A stretch of DNA of 34,280 nt, taken from contig CAIXKO010000748.1 of the NCBI GenBank assembly GCA_903919925.1, positions 1-34,280 on the forward strand, read 5' to 3'. Source of the DNA: an uncultured Bacteroidota bacterium. Its GTDB lineage: Bacteria; Bacteroidota; Bacteroidia; Bacteroidales; UBA12481. A program made the position numbers and the translations under genes. The notes under the pieces are model-generated. The model made no database searches, was not told the DNA's origin, and was given only the letters and a program-made list of their open reading frames with translations. Positions 7,732 to 16,988 of this stretch are shown piece by piece (position 1 is the first letter of the stretch; every line of letters starts with the position of its first letter).

Positions 7732-9471
7732 CTATCTGAAAAACGATATGGTATAAGTAGTCGAATTGGCTAGCTGATCGGATACAGTGATTGCTAATCT
7801 GTGTTGAATCCCTGACTTATTCCGGCGTGAATCGTACTTGTACTCGAGTATTGAGTTCCTGGCATCATATTCAAGCAATATCCATTTGCCATCGATTTCA
7901 CCCCGATAAGTTTGTACCCCAGAGAGATCATCCTTAACCTTTAATTTTATATTGCTCAGCGTTTTAAGATCATTCGCAGAGGAAAAGTTTAATGGTTTAA
8001 TCACTGGCTTTACCGTGTCAACCATGATACAAAAAGCTCCAAAATTCCTGGTTCTGCTTACCAGTCGGTTGCCTTCCCAGTTTCCACCAAGAATATTGTA
8101 TTTGTTGTTTCCGAGGCATTGCACCAGGGTAGCTTTTGGCTTCAAAGCTGGAGGAAGTTTGGTTGATTCAATTGCCAACCGATAGTATAGGTGAACCGGA
8201 ACGTCCATTCGATGTATTTGATGGAGAGGTGAATAGCTTCCTGGCTTCTGGCTTTCCACTGCATAGTCAAAATATATATCATCATAGAGTGCCCCGGGCG
8301 GAAAAACCACCTCAATACCCTCAGCCTGGTAGGTGTTCGATTCTCCATACTTGAAAAATGCATTGTAAACCGCGTTGAAATCAGGATCATCCTGAAACCT
8401 GTCACTTTTAAGAATAGCATCAAAAATAGCCACGGATTGATTCCCGGCAGCGTCATCCACTGTGATTTTTATTTTGTGGGCTGTTTTGTCTTTCAGTTCC
8501 AGTTGACCTCGGTTGCGGGCAAACCGGTAAACCGAAGCTTTATTATTGGGATCAATAAATAGCTTGATAATGGTTTTATGATTGGTTGTGTACATCTTAT
8601 AATCCATAAAACTGTTCATATACCTGGTTTCACTAAAGGAGACTTTATCCAGGCAGGTTTCAAAGAATATCTCATCGTCCAAATAACCTTTGATCCTATA
8701 AATTCCGCAGTGATTATCTGATCCGTTCAAAAGATCATACGTTTCAATACCAATCCCTGATACGTTGTCAAATGGCACAGGGGTGCCAGCTAATGGGCGA
8801 TACACTCCATTGCTTTTTTTTAGAGGTTCCGATACAGGTTTAATCCTTTCGCGACGTTCTTTCAGGGAAAAAACATAGAGCTTTTCAATAACAGGAGGAA
8901 TTCCATCAGGCAGATCAATAGATTTGACCAGGGGGTTGATTGGATTTTCCGACTGTGTTTCCCGTACCTCAAAATGTAAGTGTGGCCCTTCAGAACTGCC
9001 TGAATTCCCTGATAATGCAATGACCTGCCCCTTTTTAATTACAAACTTTGCTGGCTCCGGGAAAAGATCAACCGCAAAGGATTCCCGGCGGTATTGTTCC
9101 TCTTTGACATACTGGCTGAGGTTGTCGCTAAAAGATAATAAATGACCATAAAGAGTGGTATATCCATCAGGATGTCTGATATATACAGCCTTTCCATATC
9201 CCCCCGCTTCCACCTTGATTCTCGATACATATCCCTCGGAAACTGATCTGACCGGAATACCCGTTGTACCATTCGTTTTGATGTCAATACCCGAATGAAA
9301 ATGATTCAGTCTGGGTTCAGCGAAGTTACCGGCCAAAAAAATCGGGATATCAACAGGCAGCTGAAGTGTTTTTCGATTAGATCCAGAAGGCTCCTGCCCA
9401 TATAGTTGAAAAGCAAATTGACAGATTATCAATAAGTTATATGTAAACAGGTGTGGTATCCCTTTTTTCAT
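7732..9471 (-). CDS. M23-family metallopeptidase, probable secreted cell-wall endopeptidase
   Basis: The peptidase domain lies near the N-terminus (about 45-185). HFHSGIDIKTNG provides the HxxxD zinc ligands, YTTLYGHL is the mid motif and GPHLHFEVRET provides the HxH ligand. The set is complete, so it should be an active LytM-like enzyme that cuts peptidoglycan cross-bridges. It is preceded by a signal peptide (MKKGIPHLFTYNLLIICQFA). The remaining 390 residues form beta-rich domains of unknown function. An in-frame TTG at 9480 would add three residues, but that TTG is part of a TATCTTTG promoter element, so I use the ATG at 9471 (579 residues). It is probably the first gene of a two-gene operon with the C69 dipeptidase. 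Confidence 0.9.
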   Translation of the reverse strand: MKKGIPHLFTYNLLIICQFAFQLYGQEPSGSNRKTLQLPVDIPIFLAGNFAEPRLNHFHSGIDIKTNGTTGIPVRSVSEGYVSRIKVEAGGYGKAVYIRHPDGYTTLYGHLLSFSDNLSQYVKEEQYRRESFAVDLFPEPAKFVIKKGQVIALSGNSGSSEGPHLHFEVRETQSENPINPLVKSIDLPDGIPPVIEKLYVFSLKERRERIKPVSEPLKKSNGVYRPLAGTPVPFDNVSGIGIETYDLLNGSDNHCGIYRIKGYLDDEIFFETCLDKVSFSETRYMNSFMDYKMYTTNHKTIIKLFIDPNNKASVYRFARNRGQLELKDKTAHKIKITVDDAAGNQSVAIFDAILKSDRFQDDPDFNAVYNAFFKYGESNTYQAEGIEVVFPPGALYDDIYFDYAVESQKPGSYSPLHQIHRMDVPVHLYYRLAIESTKLPPALKPKATLVQCLGNNKYNILGGNWEGNRLVSRTRNFGAFCIMVDTVKPVIKPLNFSSANDLKTLSNIKLKVKDDLSGVQTYRGEIDGKWILLEYDARNSILEYKYDSRRNKSGIQHRLAITVSDQLANSTTYTISFFR

Positions 9472-9477
9472 GGGTTC

Positions 9478-9485
9478 CAAAGATA
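9478..9485 (-). promoter_or_regulatory. -7 promoter element of the M23 peptidase operon
   Basis: On the minus strand this reads TATCTTTG, an exact TAnnTTTG match. It ends 6 bases before the ATG at 9471, so the transcript would be leaderless or nearly so. A TTTG on the same strand at 9509-9512 is a -33 candidate with 23-base spacing, a little long. It overlaps the divergent coiled-coil/zapA promoter region. Confidence 0.55.
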
Positions 9486-9513
9486 ACGGATCAGGTGGTA
9501 ATTTTATTCAAAT

Positions 9514-9544
9514 TTTGATTTGATTGATCTGTATGTTACCTTTG
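9514..9544 (+). promoter_or_regulatory. Consensus Bacteroidota promoter of the coiled-coil/zapA operon
   Basis: TTTG (9514-9517), a 19-base spacer and TACCTTTG (9537-9544) reproduce the TTTG-N19-TAnnTTTG consensus exactly. The predicted start is near 9551, 9 bases before the ATG at 9560. It is the best promoter in the window. Confidence 0.8.
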
Positions 9545-9559
9545 TAATAAAAAGAGACC

Positions 9560-9853
9560 ATGACATTCGAGCAGGAGGAAATGATCCGCCAGCTTAGGTA
9601 CAGGATCCGGTTACTGATGGCGAGATACCAGAGCCTGAAGCATGAGAACGAAAGTCTGGTTGCTGAGAAAAATGAGTTATTAACTATAGTAGAAAAACAA
9701 AAATTAAACATAAAACAGCTCGAACAACAGTACACAACGGCTAAGCTGGCTAAATCGGTTCTTGTACCATCGGAAGACCGGGAAACAGCTAAGGCCCAGA
9801 TTAATAGAATAGTGCGGGAAATTGACGAATGTATAGCTCTTTTAAATAAATAG
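9560..9853 (+). CDS. Small coiled-coil protein paired with ZapA
   Basis: This is a 97-residue, strongly helical protein with no signal peptide. A long coiled coil (about 3-62) of heptad-spaced Leu/Ile/Val with charged flanks is followed by a short linker (VPSEDRETAKAQ) and a second helix ending CIALLNK. I do not recognise a catalytic domain. It is the first gene after a consensus promoter and ends 8 bases before the zapA start, with the zapA ribosome-binding site overlapping its stop codon. The context and shape suggest a small cell-division scaffold comparable in kind to ZapB, which binds ZapA in gammaproteobacteria. This is inference, and sequence homology to ZapB is not evident. Confidence 0.75.
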   Translation: MTFEQEEMIRQLRYRIRLLMARYQSLKHENESLVAEKNELLTIVEKQKLNIKQLEQQYTTAKLAKSVLVPSEDRETAKAQINRIVREIDECIALLNK

Positions 9854-9861
9854 GAGGATAA

Positions 9862-10152
9862 GTGGATAGCGGGTTCCATATCAAATTGCAAATAGCTGGA
9901 CGATTCTATCCATTGATCATCAATCGTAAGGATGAAGAAAAAGTAAGACAAGCAGCCAAAGTTATCAATGAAAAGTTTGGACAGTATCAGCAACGATATC
10001 GCGATAAGGACGGACAGGATTTTCTGGCCATGGCGGCTTTTCAATTTGTGCTGAAATTGATTGAATTTGAGGAAAAATCAAACGAGACTCCTTTAATCAC
10101 TGCCATCGGTGAAATAACCGAAGAGCTGGAAGAGTTCATACAGAAAAACTAG
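9862..10152 (+). CDS. zapA: ZapA, FtsZ-ring-associated protein
   Basis: ZapA binds FtsZ and bundles its filaments at the division site. This 96-residue protein has the family plan: a small N-terminal beta-alpha head (IKLQIAGRFYPLIINRKDEEKVRQAAKVINEKF) and a C-terminal helix that forms the coiled-coil dimer (about 45-95, with FLAMAAFQFVLKLIEFE). The start is GTG at 9862. It is supported by AGGAGGA at 9852-9858, which overlaps the stop of the preceding gene and is one of the few strong Shine-Dalgarno sequences in the window. The next element downstream is a 6S RNA-like structure, matching the zapA-ssrS order known from E. coli. Confidence 0.88.
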   Translation: MDSGFHIKLQIAGRFYPLIINRKDEEKVRQAAKVINEKFGQYQQRYRDKDGQDFLAMAAFQFVLKLIEFEEKSNETPLITAIGEITEELEEFIQKN

Positions 10153-10174
10153 GCGTTCTTTGAATAAAAATATT

Positions 10175-10376
10175 ACCCGTATTAATCCTTAATCCTTGCA
10201 AAACTCAACATTTTTCACATTGGAGTTAAGCTCATAACTTAACAGGACAGGCCTCGGTTATCCCGCTTACCCGGGAGAGTTTCTTCGGAAGCCAGTGGAA
10301 GCCCGACGAAGTTGGCAGCTCCATCCCTGTATAACTGGGGTTTTCTTTGTATTAAGGTTTTAGTACGGGTTTTTTT
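10175..10376 (+). ncRNA. ssrS: 6S RNA candidate
   Basis: The zapA-rny gap holds a long, mostly self-complementary stretch of about 196 bases, the usual size of 6S RNA. The closing stem is strong: 10175-10185 pairs with 10360-10370, and CCTTAAT (10187-10193) pairs with ATTAAGG (10351-10357). Inside is a large weakly paired region (the bubble where 6S mimics an open promoter), with a local hairpin GTTAAG/CTTAAC (10225-10243). An inner arm follows: ACAGG 10242-10246 with CCTGT 10326-10330 (an alternative to the local hairpin where they share bases), GGAG 10274-10277 with CTCC 10319-10322, and CTTCG 10283-10287 with CGAAG 10307-10311. A side hairpin TCCCG/CGGGA spans 10261-10276. T residues at 10370-10376 right after the closing stem can act as terminator. 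6S RNA sequesters housekeeping RNA polymerase. The call rests on structure and on position next to zapA. Confidence 0.72.
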
Positions 10377-10387
10377 ATGCAGTTACC

Positions 10388-10401
10388 GGGGTTGTAGCCC
10401 C
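10388..10401 (+). other. Small GC hairpin in the rny leader
   Basis: GGGG (10388-10391) and CCCC (10398-10401) close a 6-base loop, 36 bases before the rny ATG. The sequence after it is AT-rich (TTAATATATTTT) but has no clean T-run, so it may be a weak terminator of the upstream RNA or a leader element. Confidence 0.3.
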
Positions 10402-10436
10402 TTAATATATTTTAATAAATTAATAATGAATAGATT

Positions 10437-11975
10437 ATGGTTTTAACGTGTATAATTATTGGTATAGCTTCTTTTCTCGTTGGCGGCACAATTGCCTTCT
10501 TCGCCGGGCGGAAATCGCTGCAGACCAAGTCTTCAAATATCTTGAAGGATGCAGAGGCTGAAGCGGAGATGATTAAAAAGGACAAGATTCTGCAAGCCAA
10601 AGAGAAATTTCTTCAGCTTAAAGCTGAACATGAACGGATTGTTAATGAAAAGAATAGCAAAATCCTTATGGCTGAAAACAAAATCAACCAGAGGGAAGCA
10701 GGCCTCTCACAACGAATCGAGGAAAATCAACGCAAGAACAAGGAAATTGAGGCCATTCGTAATAATCTTAATCAACAGATTGAATTGTTGAATAAGAAAA
10801 ATGAGGAACTCGACAAATATCATAAACTCGCTGTCGAAAAACTGGAAACAATATCAGGACTATCTGCCGAAGAGGCAAAAACTCATATCATGGAATCGCT
10901 TAAGGCTGACGCCAAATCCGAAGCCATGGGTTATGTTTCTGAGGTAATTGAAGAGGCAAAAATGACCGCTTCAAAAGAAGCCAGAAAAATAGTAATCAAT
11001 ACCATTCAACGTGTTGCAACTGAGGAAGCTATTGAAAATTCCGTCACCATTTTTAATATCGATAATGATGATATAAAAGGTCGGATAATCGGCCGCGAGG
11101 GTAGGAACATTCGTGCACTGGAAGCTGCTACCGGAGTTGAAATTATTGTAGATGATACCCCGGAGGCAATTATCCTTTCAGCTTTTGATCCGGTTCGCCG
11201 CGAAATCGCCCGTCTTTCACTTCACCAGCTGGTTACCGATGGGCGCATTCATCCTGCCCGTATCGAAGAAGTGGTTAAGAAAGTGGAAAAACAAGTGGAA
11301 GAAGAGGTAGCCGAAGCAGGCAAAAGAACTTGTATCGACCTGGGAATTCATAACCTTCATCCTGAACTCATCAGATTGGTCGGGAAAATGAAATACAGGT
11401 CATCCTATGGCCAGAATCTTCTGCAGCATTCTCGTGAGGTAGCTAACCTATGTTCTATCATGGCCGCAGAACTTGGCCTCAATGCTAAATCCGCCAAACG
11501 CGCCGGATTACTCCATGACATTGGTAAAGTTGCCGAGGAGGAACCTGAATTGCCACATGCTTTACTGGGTATGAAAATCGCCGAAAGGTTTAAGGAAAAG
11601 CCGGATGTTTGTAATGCGATCGGTTCTCACCATGAGGAAACTGAAATGACAACCTTGCTGGCACCAATCGTTCAGGTTTGTGACGCTATCTCAGGCGCTC
11701 GACCAGGTGCAAGACGCGAAGCAGTTGAATCATACATAAAAAGACTCAAGGAACTGGAAGATATGGCACTCAGTTATCCAGGCGTGGTGAAAACCTATGC
11801 CATCCAGGCAGGCCGCGAACTCCGCGTGATTGTGGGTAGCGATAAAGTAAGCGATAAGGAAGCCGAAACACTCTCCTATGATATCGCTAAAAAAATCCAG
11901 GATGAAATGACCTATCCCGGACAAGTGAAAATTACCGTTATCAGGGAAACACGGGCCATTAGTGTAGCCAAGTAA
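10437..11975 (+). CDS. rny: Ribonuclease Y
   Basis: RNase Y is a membrane-anchored endoribonuclease that starts mRNA decay. The 512-residue protein has all its parts in order. There is an N-terminal membrane helix (about 2-24), a long charged coiled coil (about 30-150), and a KH RNA-binding domain (about 205-265, with [20 protein letters not shown]). An HD hydrolase domain (about 325-420) follows, with the metal-binding histidine of [11 protein letters not shown] and the HD pair of [10 protein letters not shown], plus a C-terminal domain ending TRAISVAK. The stop codon overlaps the next gene's ATG as TAATG, so translation of the kinase gene is probably coupled. The leader contains a 6S RNA-like structure and a small hairpin, and no independent promoter was clear. 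Confidence 0.96.
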   Translation: MVLTCIIIGIASFLVGGTIAFFAGRKSLQTKSSNILKDAEAEAEMIKKDKILQAKEKFLQLKAEHERIVNEKNSKILMAENKINQREAGLSQRIEENQRKNKEIEAIRNNLNQQIELLNKKNEELDKYHKLAVEKLETISGLSAEEAKTHIMESLKADAKSEAMGYVSEVIEEAKMTASKEARKIVINTIQRVATEEAIENSVTIFNIDNDDIKGRIIGREGRNIRALEAATGVEIIVDDTPEAIILSAFDPVRREIARLSLHQLVTDGRIHPARIEEVVKKVEKQVEEEVAEAGKRTCIDLGIHNLHPELIRLVGKMKYRSSYGQNLLQHSREVANLCSIMAAELGLNAKSAKRAGLLHDIGKVAEEEPELPHALLGMKIAERFKEKPDVCNAIGSHHEETEMTTLLAPIVQVCDAISGARPGARREAVESYIKRLKELEDMALSYPGVVKTYAIQAGRELRVIVGSDKVSDKEAETLSYDIAKKIQDEMTYPGQVKITVIRETRAISVAK

Positions 11976-13036
11976 TGATCAATATCGACGAACAAATCCG
12001 GGCCGAATTTGCCCGACTTTTTCAGGAATGGTCTGGGGAAAAATCCCAGACCATTTCTGCTTTACCTGAATCAGGTTCTTATCGATTGTATGCCAGAGTA
12101 ATTGGAGCAACCAAACAGGCGGTTGCCGTTTATTATACCGATCTCAAAGAAAATCTGGCATTTATGGGCTTTGCCAGGCATTTCAGGAATGCCGGTTTGC
12201 CGGTCCCCGAAATTTTCTGCGAATCTGCTGACTCATTATGCTACCTTCAGGAAGATTTTGGGGATCATGATTTGTTTGAACTTCTTCAGCACTCACCATC
12301 GGGTACAGCCGGCAATCTTAAAATGGAGCTCCTCACAAAAGTGATTGAATGGCTTCCACGTATTCAGGTTGAGGGGCATGAAGGATTAAACTACGATCTG
12401 GCTTATCCCCGAAAAGCATTTGATAAGCAATCCATGCTGTGGGATTTGAATTATTTCAAGTATAACTTCTTGAAACTGGTTAGGATACCTTTTGATGAAC
12501 AGGCCCTGGAGGATGATTTTCATACTTTTACCTCGTTTTTGGCACAGGCTCCTCAAAATGCTTTCCTATACCGCGATTTTCAATCACGGAACATTATGAT
12601 CCGCAATAACCAGCCTTGCTTTATTGATTTCCAGGGTGGACGGATGGGCTTTCCTGGATATGATCTGGCATCCCTGCTATATGATGCAAAAGCGGGTCTG
12701 ACACCAGAGGAGCGTACTGCTTTATACAATTTATATATCGGTCATATTGCGAAATACGATCCGCAGTGGACCGATTTGCTGAACAGATACTATCCTGGCT
12801 TTGTTTTGATCAGGAAGATGCAGGCCCTCGGCGCTTTTGGATTTCGTGGACTGATTGAAAATAAAAAGGCCTTTCTTCAAAGTATACCGCCGGCCATGGT
12901 AAACCTCAGTTGGGTTACTTCAAACTTCTCCATCGAACCTGAAATTCCTGAATTGTGGCGGGTATTAAGCGATTTGCCCGGCTGCAAATCCATGAAACGA
13001 ATTATCGCCGATATTTCAAAATACCACACTGAATAA
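11975..13036 (+). CDS. AmgK-like sugar kinase (aminoglycoside phosphotransferase fold)
   Basis: This 353-residue protein has a protein-kinase-like APH fold. The catalytic loop is FLYRDFQSRNIMI, with D of RDF as catalytic base and N as metal ligand. CFIDFQGGRMGFPGYDLASL is the DFG-equivalent metal site. The usual HxD histidine is a tyrosine (YRD). The next gene is a MurU-like nucleotidyltransferase. In Pseudomonas, AmgK phosphorylates MurNAc/GlcNAc at C1 and MurU then makes UDP-MurNAc, a peptidoglycan recycling route that bypasses de novo synthesis. The paired order here suggests the same chemistry, although kinase plus nucleotidyltransferase pairs for other sugars exist. It is coupled to both neighbours by TAATG overlaps, so rny, this gene and the next form one transcription unit. 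Confidence 0.75.
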   Translation: MINIDEQIRAEFARLFQEWSGEKSQTISALPESGSYRLYARVIGATKQAVAVYYTDLKENLAFMGFARHFRNAGLPVPEIFCESADSLCYLQEDFGDHDLFELLQHSPSGTAGNLKMELLTKVIEWLPRIQVEGHEGLNYDLAYPRKAFDKQSMLWDLNYFKYNFLKLVRIPFDEQALEDDFHTFTSFLAQAPQNAFLYRDFQSRNIMIRNNQPCFIDFQGGRMGFPGYDLASLLYDAKAGLTPEERTALYNLYIGHIAKYDPQWTDLLNRYYPGFVLIRKMQALGAFGFRGLIENKKAFLQSIPPAMVNLSWVTSNFSIEPEIPELWRVLSDLPGCKSMKRIIADISKYHTE

Positions 13037-13797
13037 TGAAAGCATTGATTTTGGCTGCCGGAACAGGCACGCGTCTTCAGCCCCTTACTGATCATACCCC
13101 AAAAGCTTTGGTTAAAGCAGGCAATTACAGTTTGCTGGAAATTGTAATCAGACGATTAGCGGGTGCGGGCTTTAAAAGCTTGGTAATCAATGTCCATCAT
13201 TTCCCTGAACAGATTGTCGATTTTCTGCGGTCAAATAACAACTTTGGATTGGATATAGGTATTTCGGATGAATCCGGCGAATTGCTCGATACCGGTGGGG
13301 CTATCAAAAAAGCCGTGCCTTTTTTTGAAGGCGAGGAGGATGTTCTGGTCCATAATATTGATATTCTTACTAATCTGAATTACCAGGATCTTATTGATTA
13401 CCATAAAAAAAACGATGCCCTCATTACTTTAGCGGTTAAGAACAGGGCAACGAGCCGGAGTCTTATTGTTGATGCCTCCGGTAGATTGTGCGGATGGGAA
13501 TATCCTGAAAAGAAATTGTGTATCCTGACCAGGGAAAATAGGAAAGGTCTGAAAACAATAGCTTTTAGCGGCGTTTACGTGCTTTCAACCCGCATTTTTG
13601 AAAAGTTTCCAATGGAAAATGTTTTTGGATTCACCCCCTGGATTTTGGATCTCGCTGCCAAAGAGAAAATTCTAACCTGGGATCAGTCACCTGCATTTTG
13701 GTATGAAGCCGGCCGCATCGATTCCCTGGAGATGGCATCCCGTTCAGTGATTTTCGATGAGAACGATCCCGCCTTTATTAGTGAAAATATTGGATGA
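13036..13797 (+). CDS. MurU-like sugar-1-phosphate nucleotidyltransferase
   Basis: This 253-residue protein of the NTP-transferase family (GT-A-like Rossmann fold) opens with LILAAGTGTRLQPLTDHTPK, the complete signature GxGTRxxPLTxxxPK with its catalytic Lys. It continues with LLDTGGAIKKA and HNIDILTNL, the Asp of which should hold Mg2+. The short length without a hexapeptide C-terminal domain matches MurU and other stand-alone transferases. With the kinase encoded just upstream it probably turns an anomeric sugar 1-phosphate into a UDP (or other NDP) sugar, most likely MurNAc or GlcNAc recycling. The substrate is inference. The ATG overlaps the previous stop codon. Confidence 0.78.
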   Translation: MKALILAAGTGTRLQPLTDHTPKALVKAGNYSLLEIVIRRLAGAGFKSLVINVHHFPEQIVDFLRSNNNFGLDIGISDESGELLDTGGAIKKAVPFFEGEEDVLVHNIDILTNLNYQDLIDYHKKNDALITLAVKNRATSRSLIVDASGRLCGWEYPEKKLCILTRENRKGLKTIAFSGVYVLSTRIFEKFPMENVFGFTPWILDLAAKEKILTWDQSPAFWYEAGRIDSLEMASRSVIFDENDPAFISENIG

Positions 13798-13829
13798 TAT
13801 TGTATCATGACACACTATAATTCTGCCAT

Positions 13830-16800
13830 GTGTCAAAATTTCTAGTTTATCGGGCATCTGCCGGATCGGGTAAAACCTTTATGCTGGTCCGTAAATATCT
13901 GCAGCAGATATTCCAATCCCCTGCCGATTATCGAAGAATTCTGGCTGTTACCTTTACAAACAAAGCTGCCGACGAGATGAAGGGCAGAATACTGCTGGAA
14001 TTGGATATCCTGGATAGAAATCCTGCTCAATCAAAACATATTGAGTTTCTTACCCGATTCTACAACCAATCCGATCAGTGGGTGCAGAAAACCGCCGGCC
14101 GCATAAAGTCCAGGATGCTACATGATTATACCCGCATTTCAGTGGGTACCATCGATAGTTTCTTTCAGCAGGTTTTGAGAGCGTTTGCCCGCGAATCGGG
14201 ATTGTCCTCCACTTTTCAGCTGGAACTGGATACCGATCTGGTTCTCCAAAAATTCTCTAAGCATATTTTTAGCGAGGCTGCCACAAATAGTCAGCTTATG
14301 TCATGGCTAGTTGAATGGGTGAATGAAAGATTGGAAAACAGTGAAACGTGGCATAAATTGGAATCCGATCTGGTTAGGCTTGGATATGAGCTTCTTAAAG
14401 AAGATATCCTGAATTCTTATGTTGCTGATGCTTCCGCAGTTCCTTCACCTGACCAGATTATTCAGCTACGGGACTTTTGCAGGCGTACTATCAAGGAGTT
14501 TAATGATTCAAAAGACAGAATTGCCACAGATGCAGCCCTAATTATTGACAAGAGCACTTACTCTATCGATGATTTTAGCCATGGAATGGGTGGCCCTGCC
14601 GGATTTCTTCTAAAATTGAGTGGAAATACGGAAGGTCCGAAAACAAGATCCCTCGAGAGCTTAAACAACCCTGATAAGTGGGTGAGCAAAAAGAAAGCCG
14701 AGCGCAACGCGATCATTGGAAGCCTTTACCCCGATCTTAACTTATTGATGGGTAAGGCAATCCGGCTATTCGACGAATCTTCAAAACTGTTTAACTCGGC
14801 TAAGGCGGTAAATAAAAACCTGTATGCCCTCGGATTCGCTTCGTTTTTATTTGACTACTTCCGATCCTATTTCAATGAAAATAACCAATTGCTGCTCAGT
14901 CTGTCGCAACCTTTGGTAAATCAGATTATCGGTGATAACCCATCTCCCTTTATTTATGAAAAAACGGGAACCTGGTATAACCATTTTTTAATCGATGAGT
15001 TCCAGGATACATCCGACCTTCAATGGAAGAATTTTAAACCGCTAATCATTGATAGCTTATCTGCCGATGGCTTGAGCATGATTGTAGGTGATATCAAACA
15101 GTCGCTCTATCGGTGGAGAAATAGTAACTGGAGGTTGCTTCATGAAAAGGCGGTAATTGAATTAAAGGCGTTTGGAAGCACTTTTGAACCGCTCGATACT
15201 AATCAGAGAAGCCGGAGTTCCATCATTGAATTCAATAACCTGGTGTTTTCTATATTACCACAGCTTGTCGCTCAAAAATTGGATATTCCTTCAACATCCG
15301 ATGGTTCAACAAATGAACCACAAGCTGATATTATCAGCGAGGTTTTTCAGGAATCTATTCAACAAAGCGGGCAGAAAGCTGGCCTGGAGGGCAGGGTAGA
15401 GGTCCGGTTTTTTGATAAAACAGATAAAGAAAACGAATGGAAGGATCAACTAAAACTTGATCTGCCACAGATTGTTGATGATCTGCTTGTTAACAAGGGT
15501 TACAGGCAAGAAGATATTACCTTTTTAGTTCGGAAAAATACGGATGCTGACCTAATCACCCGGATGCTTTCAGATGTTGGAAACGATTGGACGTTTATTT
15601 CTTCTGATGTTTTCAGAATCGAAAATTCACGTGTTATCAACATGATATTGAATGCGATGCGATTTATGTCGGATCCTTCTCAGACCCTTTATCGCGACCT
15701 CTTTCTTTGGGATACCTTTGTACTTTCCCATGCCGGTGAAATACCGGAAGCTGGTTTTCAGCAGACCGAAATGGTTCATTTCCAACGCTTCATCGATAAT
15801 ATGGTAAATAGCGATTTGCTAACCATTACTGATGAACTGATTAAGATGTATAATCTCGATTACCAGGAATCTGACCTGGCTTATATTTTTCAGTTCAGGG
15901 ACCAGATAAAGAGCTGCATGAATAAAGGCATCAGCCACCTGGCTGCTTTTCTCAATTGGTGGGATGCCAGTGGTCATAAGCAAATGCTTGCTTCGGAGAG
16001 CCTGGGTTCGTCCATGCGATTAATGACCATACACAAATCAAAAGGATTATCAGCACCGGTAATCATAATTCCTTATTGCAACTGGGAATTTAACCACTCG
16101 GCTGCACGTGCTCCCTGGCTTTGGGCTTCAACTGATAATACTCCATTCAATCAAGTGAGAATGATTCCGGTGAAATATGATTCCTTGCTCGAACAGTCGT
16201 ATTTTTCCGACAGATATTTGATCGAGAGGACAAATGCCTATTTGGATAACATTAATCTCTTGTATGTTGCATTCACCAGAGCGATCGATGTTCTAATCAT
16301 ATTCTGCACACATGGAAACGGGTTTAAATCCGTTGGTGATGCCATGTATGCCAGCCTTAAGGATAATCTGAACGAAGAAGGAATTTTCAAAATGGGTAGT
16401 CCTGACTTCAAAAACCAAAACTCGTCTATCTTACGGGAACAAGAAATTCATTTGACCACACCAATGATTACCGGAAATCTAAAATCCAGGATATCGCACC
16501 GCCCTGATGAGGAATTTGCCGGAACACGTTTTGGAAAAAGCGTACACCACGTACTCGAAAACGTTCAATCAAAGAGTGATTTAGCAGTAAGTGTTAAAAA
16601 ATCAGTAACTTCCGGTTACTTTACAGCAGAAGAGGCGATAGAGGTAGAAATCCGAATATCTCAGCTATTTAATATTGAGCAGATGAGCGATTGGTTTTCA
16701 GGCAATTGGGAAGTCCTTAATGAAGCCTCCATTCTGCTGCCTCAGCAAGGTGAGAAACGGCCCGACAGGGTGATGATCAGGGAAAATCAAGTGGTGGTAC

Positions 16801-16988
16801 TCGACTACAAAACCGGTGTTTATGAGCCTAAACATGAAAAACAGGTTCAAACCTACATGAAGTACCTGTCGGAAATGGGTTACCACAATGTTACCGGATA
16901 CCTTTTGTACCTGGATGAATCAGACCTGATTGAAGTTAGATTCCCAACAAAGTTCGTTCAGCCTGACCCGAAGGATCCAGTAACTTAA
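13830..16988 (+). CDS. addA: AddA-like UvrD/RecB-type helicase-nuclease
   Basis: This 1052-residue superfamily 1 helicase fits the AddA subunit of the AddAB double-strand-break resection enzyme. The Walker A motif [10 protein letters not shown] has K15, TNKAADEM is motif Ia, and motif II is DEFQD (389-393). [13 protein letters not shown] is motif [13 protein letters not shown] motif V and LLYVAFTRA motif VI. A C-terminal PD-(D/E)XK nuclease domain is marked by VVVLDYKTG near 992 and the downstream QVQTYMKYL helix. The start is GTG at 13830, because no in-frame ATG exists between the upstream stop at 13818 and conserved residues; an ATG at 13828 is out of frame. It follows the MurU-like gene by 32 bases. 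The last 53 bases overlap convergent sucB. The AddB-like partner is encoded 4.1 kb downstream, past sucB and sucA. Confidence 0.88.
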   Translation: MSKFLVYRASAGSGKTFMLVRKYLQQIFQSPADYRRILAVTFTNKAADEMKGRILLELDILDRNPAQSKHIEFLTRFYNQSDQWVQKTAGRIKSRMLHDYTRISVGTIDSFFQQVLRAFARESGLSSTFQLELDTDLVLQKFSKHIFSEAATNSQLMSWLVEWVNERLENSETWHKLESDLVRLGYELLKEDILNSYVADASAVPSPDQIIQLRDFCRRTIKEFNDSKDRIATDAALIIDKSTYSIDDFSHGMGGPAGFLLKLSGNTEGPKTRSLESLNNPDKWVSKKKAERNAIIGSLYPDLNLLMGKAIRLFDESSKLFNSAKAVNKNLYALGFASFLFDYFRSYFNENNQLLLSLSQPLVNQIIGDNPSPFIYEKTGTWYNHFLIDEFQDTSDLQWKNFKPLIIDSLSADGLSMIVGDIKQSLYRWRNSNWRLLHEKAVIELKAFGSTFEPLDTNQRSRSSIIEFNNLVFSILPQLVAQKLDIPSTSDGSTNEPQADIISEVFQESIQQSGQKAGLEGRVEVRFFDKTDKENEWKDQLKLDLPQIVDDLLVNKGYRQEDITFLVRKNTDADLITRMLSDVGNDWTFISSDVFRIENSRVINMILNAMRFMSDPSQTLYRDLFLWDTFVLSHAGEIPEAGFQQTEMVHFQRFIDNMVNSDLLTITDELIKMYNLDYQESDLAYIFQFRDQIKSCMNKGISHLAAFLNWWDASGHKQMLASESLGSSMRLMTIHKSKGLSAPVIIIPYCNWEFNHSAARAPWLWASTDNTPFNQVRMIPVKYDSLLEQSYFSDRYLIERTNAYLDNINLLYVAFTRAIDVLIIFCTHGNGFKSVGDAMYASLKDNLNEEGIFKMGSPDFKNQNSSILREQEIHLTTPMITGNLKSRISHRPDEEFAGTRFGKSVHHVLENVQSKSDLAVSVKKSVTSGYFTAEEAIEVEIRISQLFNIEQMSDWFSGNWEVLNEASILLPQQGEKRPDRVMIRENQVVVLDYKTGVYEPKHEKQVQTYMKYLSEMGYHNVTGYLLYLDESDLIEVRFPTKFVQPDPKDPVT

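Noticed and set aside
9508-10044. Minus-strand open frame of 178 codons across the coiled-coil gene and zapA
   Set aside because: It has no recognisable domain, covers a consensus promoter and two well-supported genes, and its composition looks like an antisense shadow.
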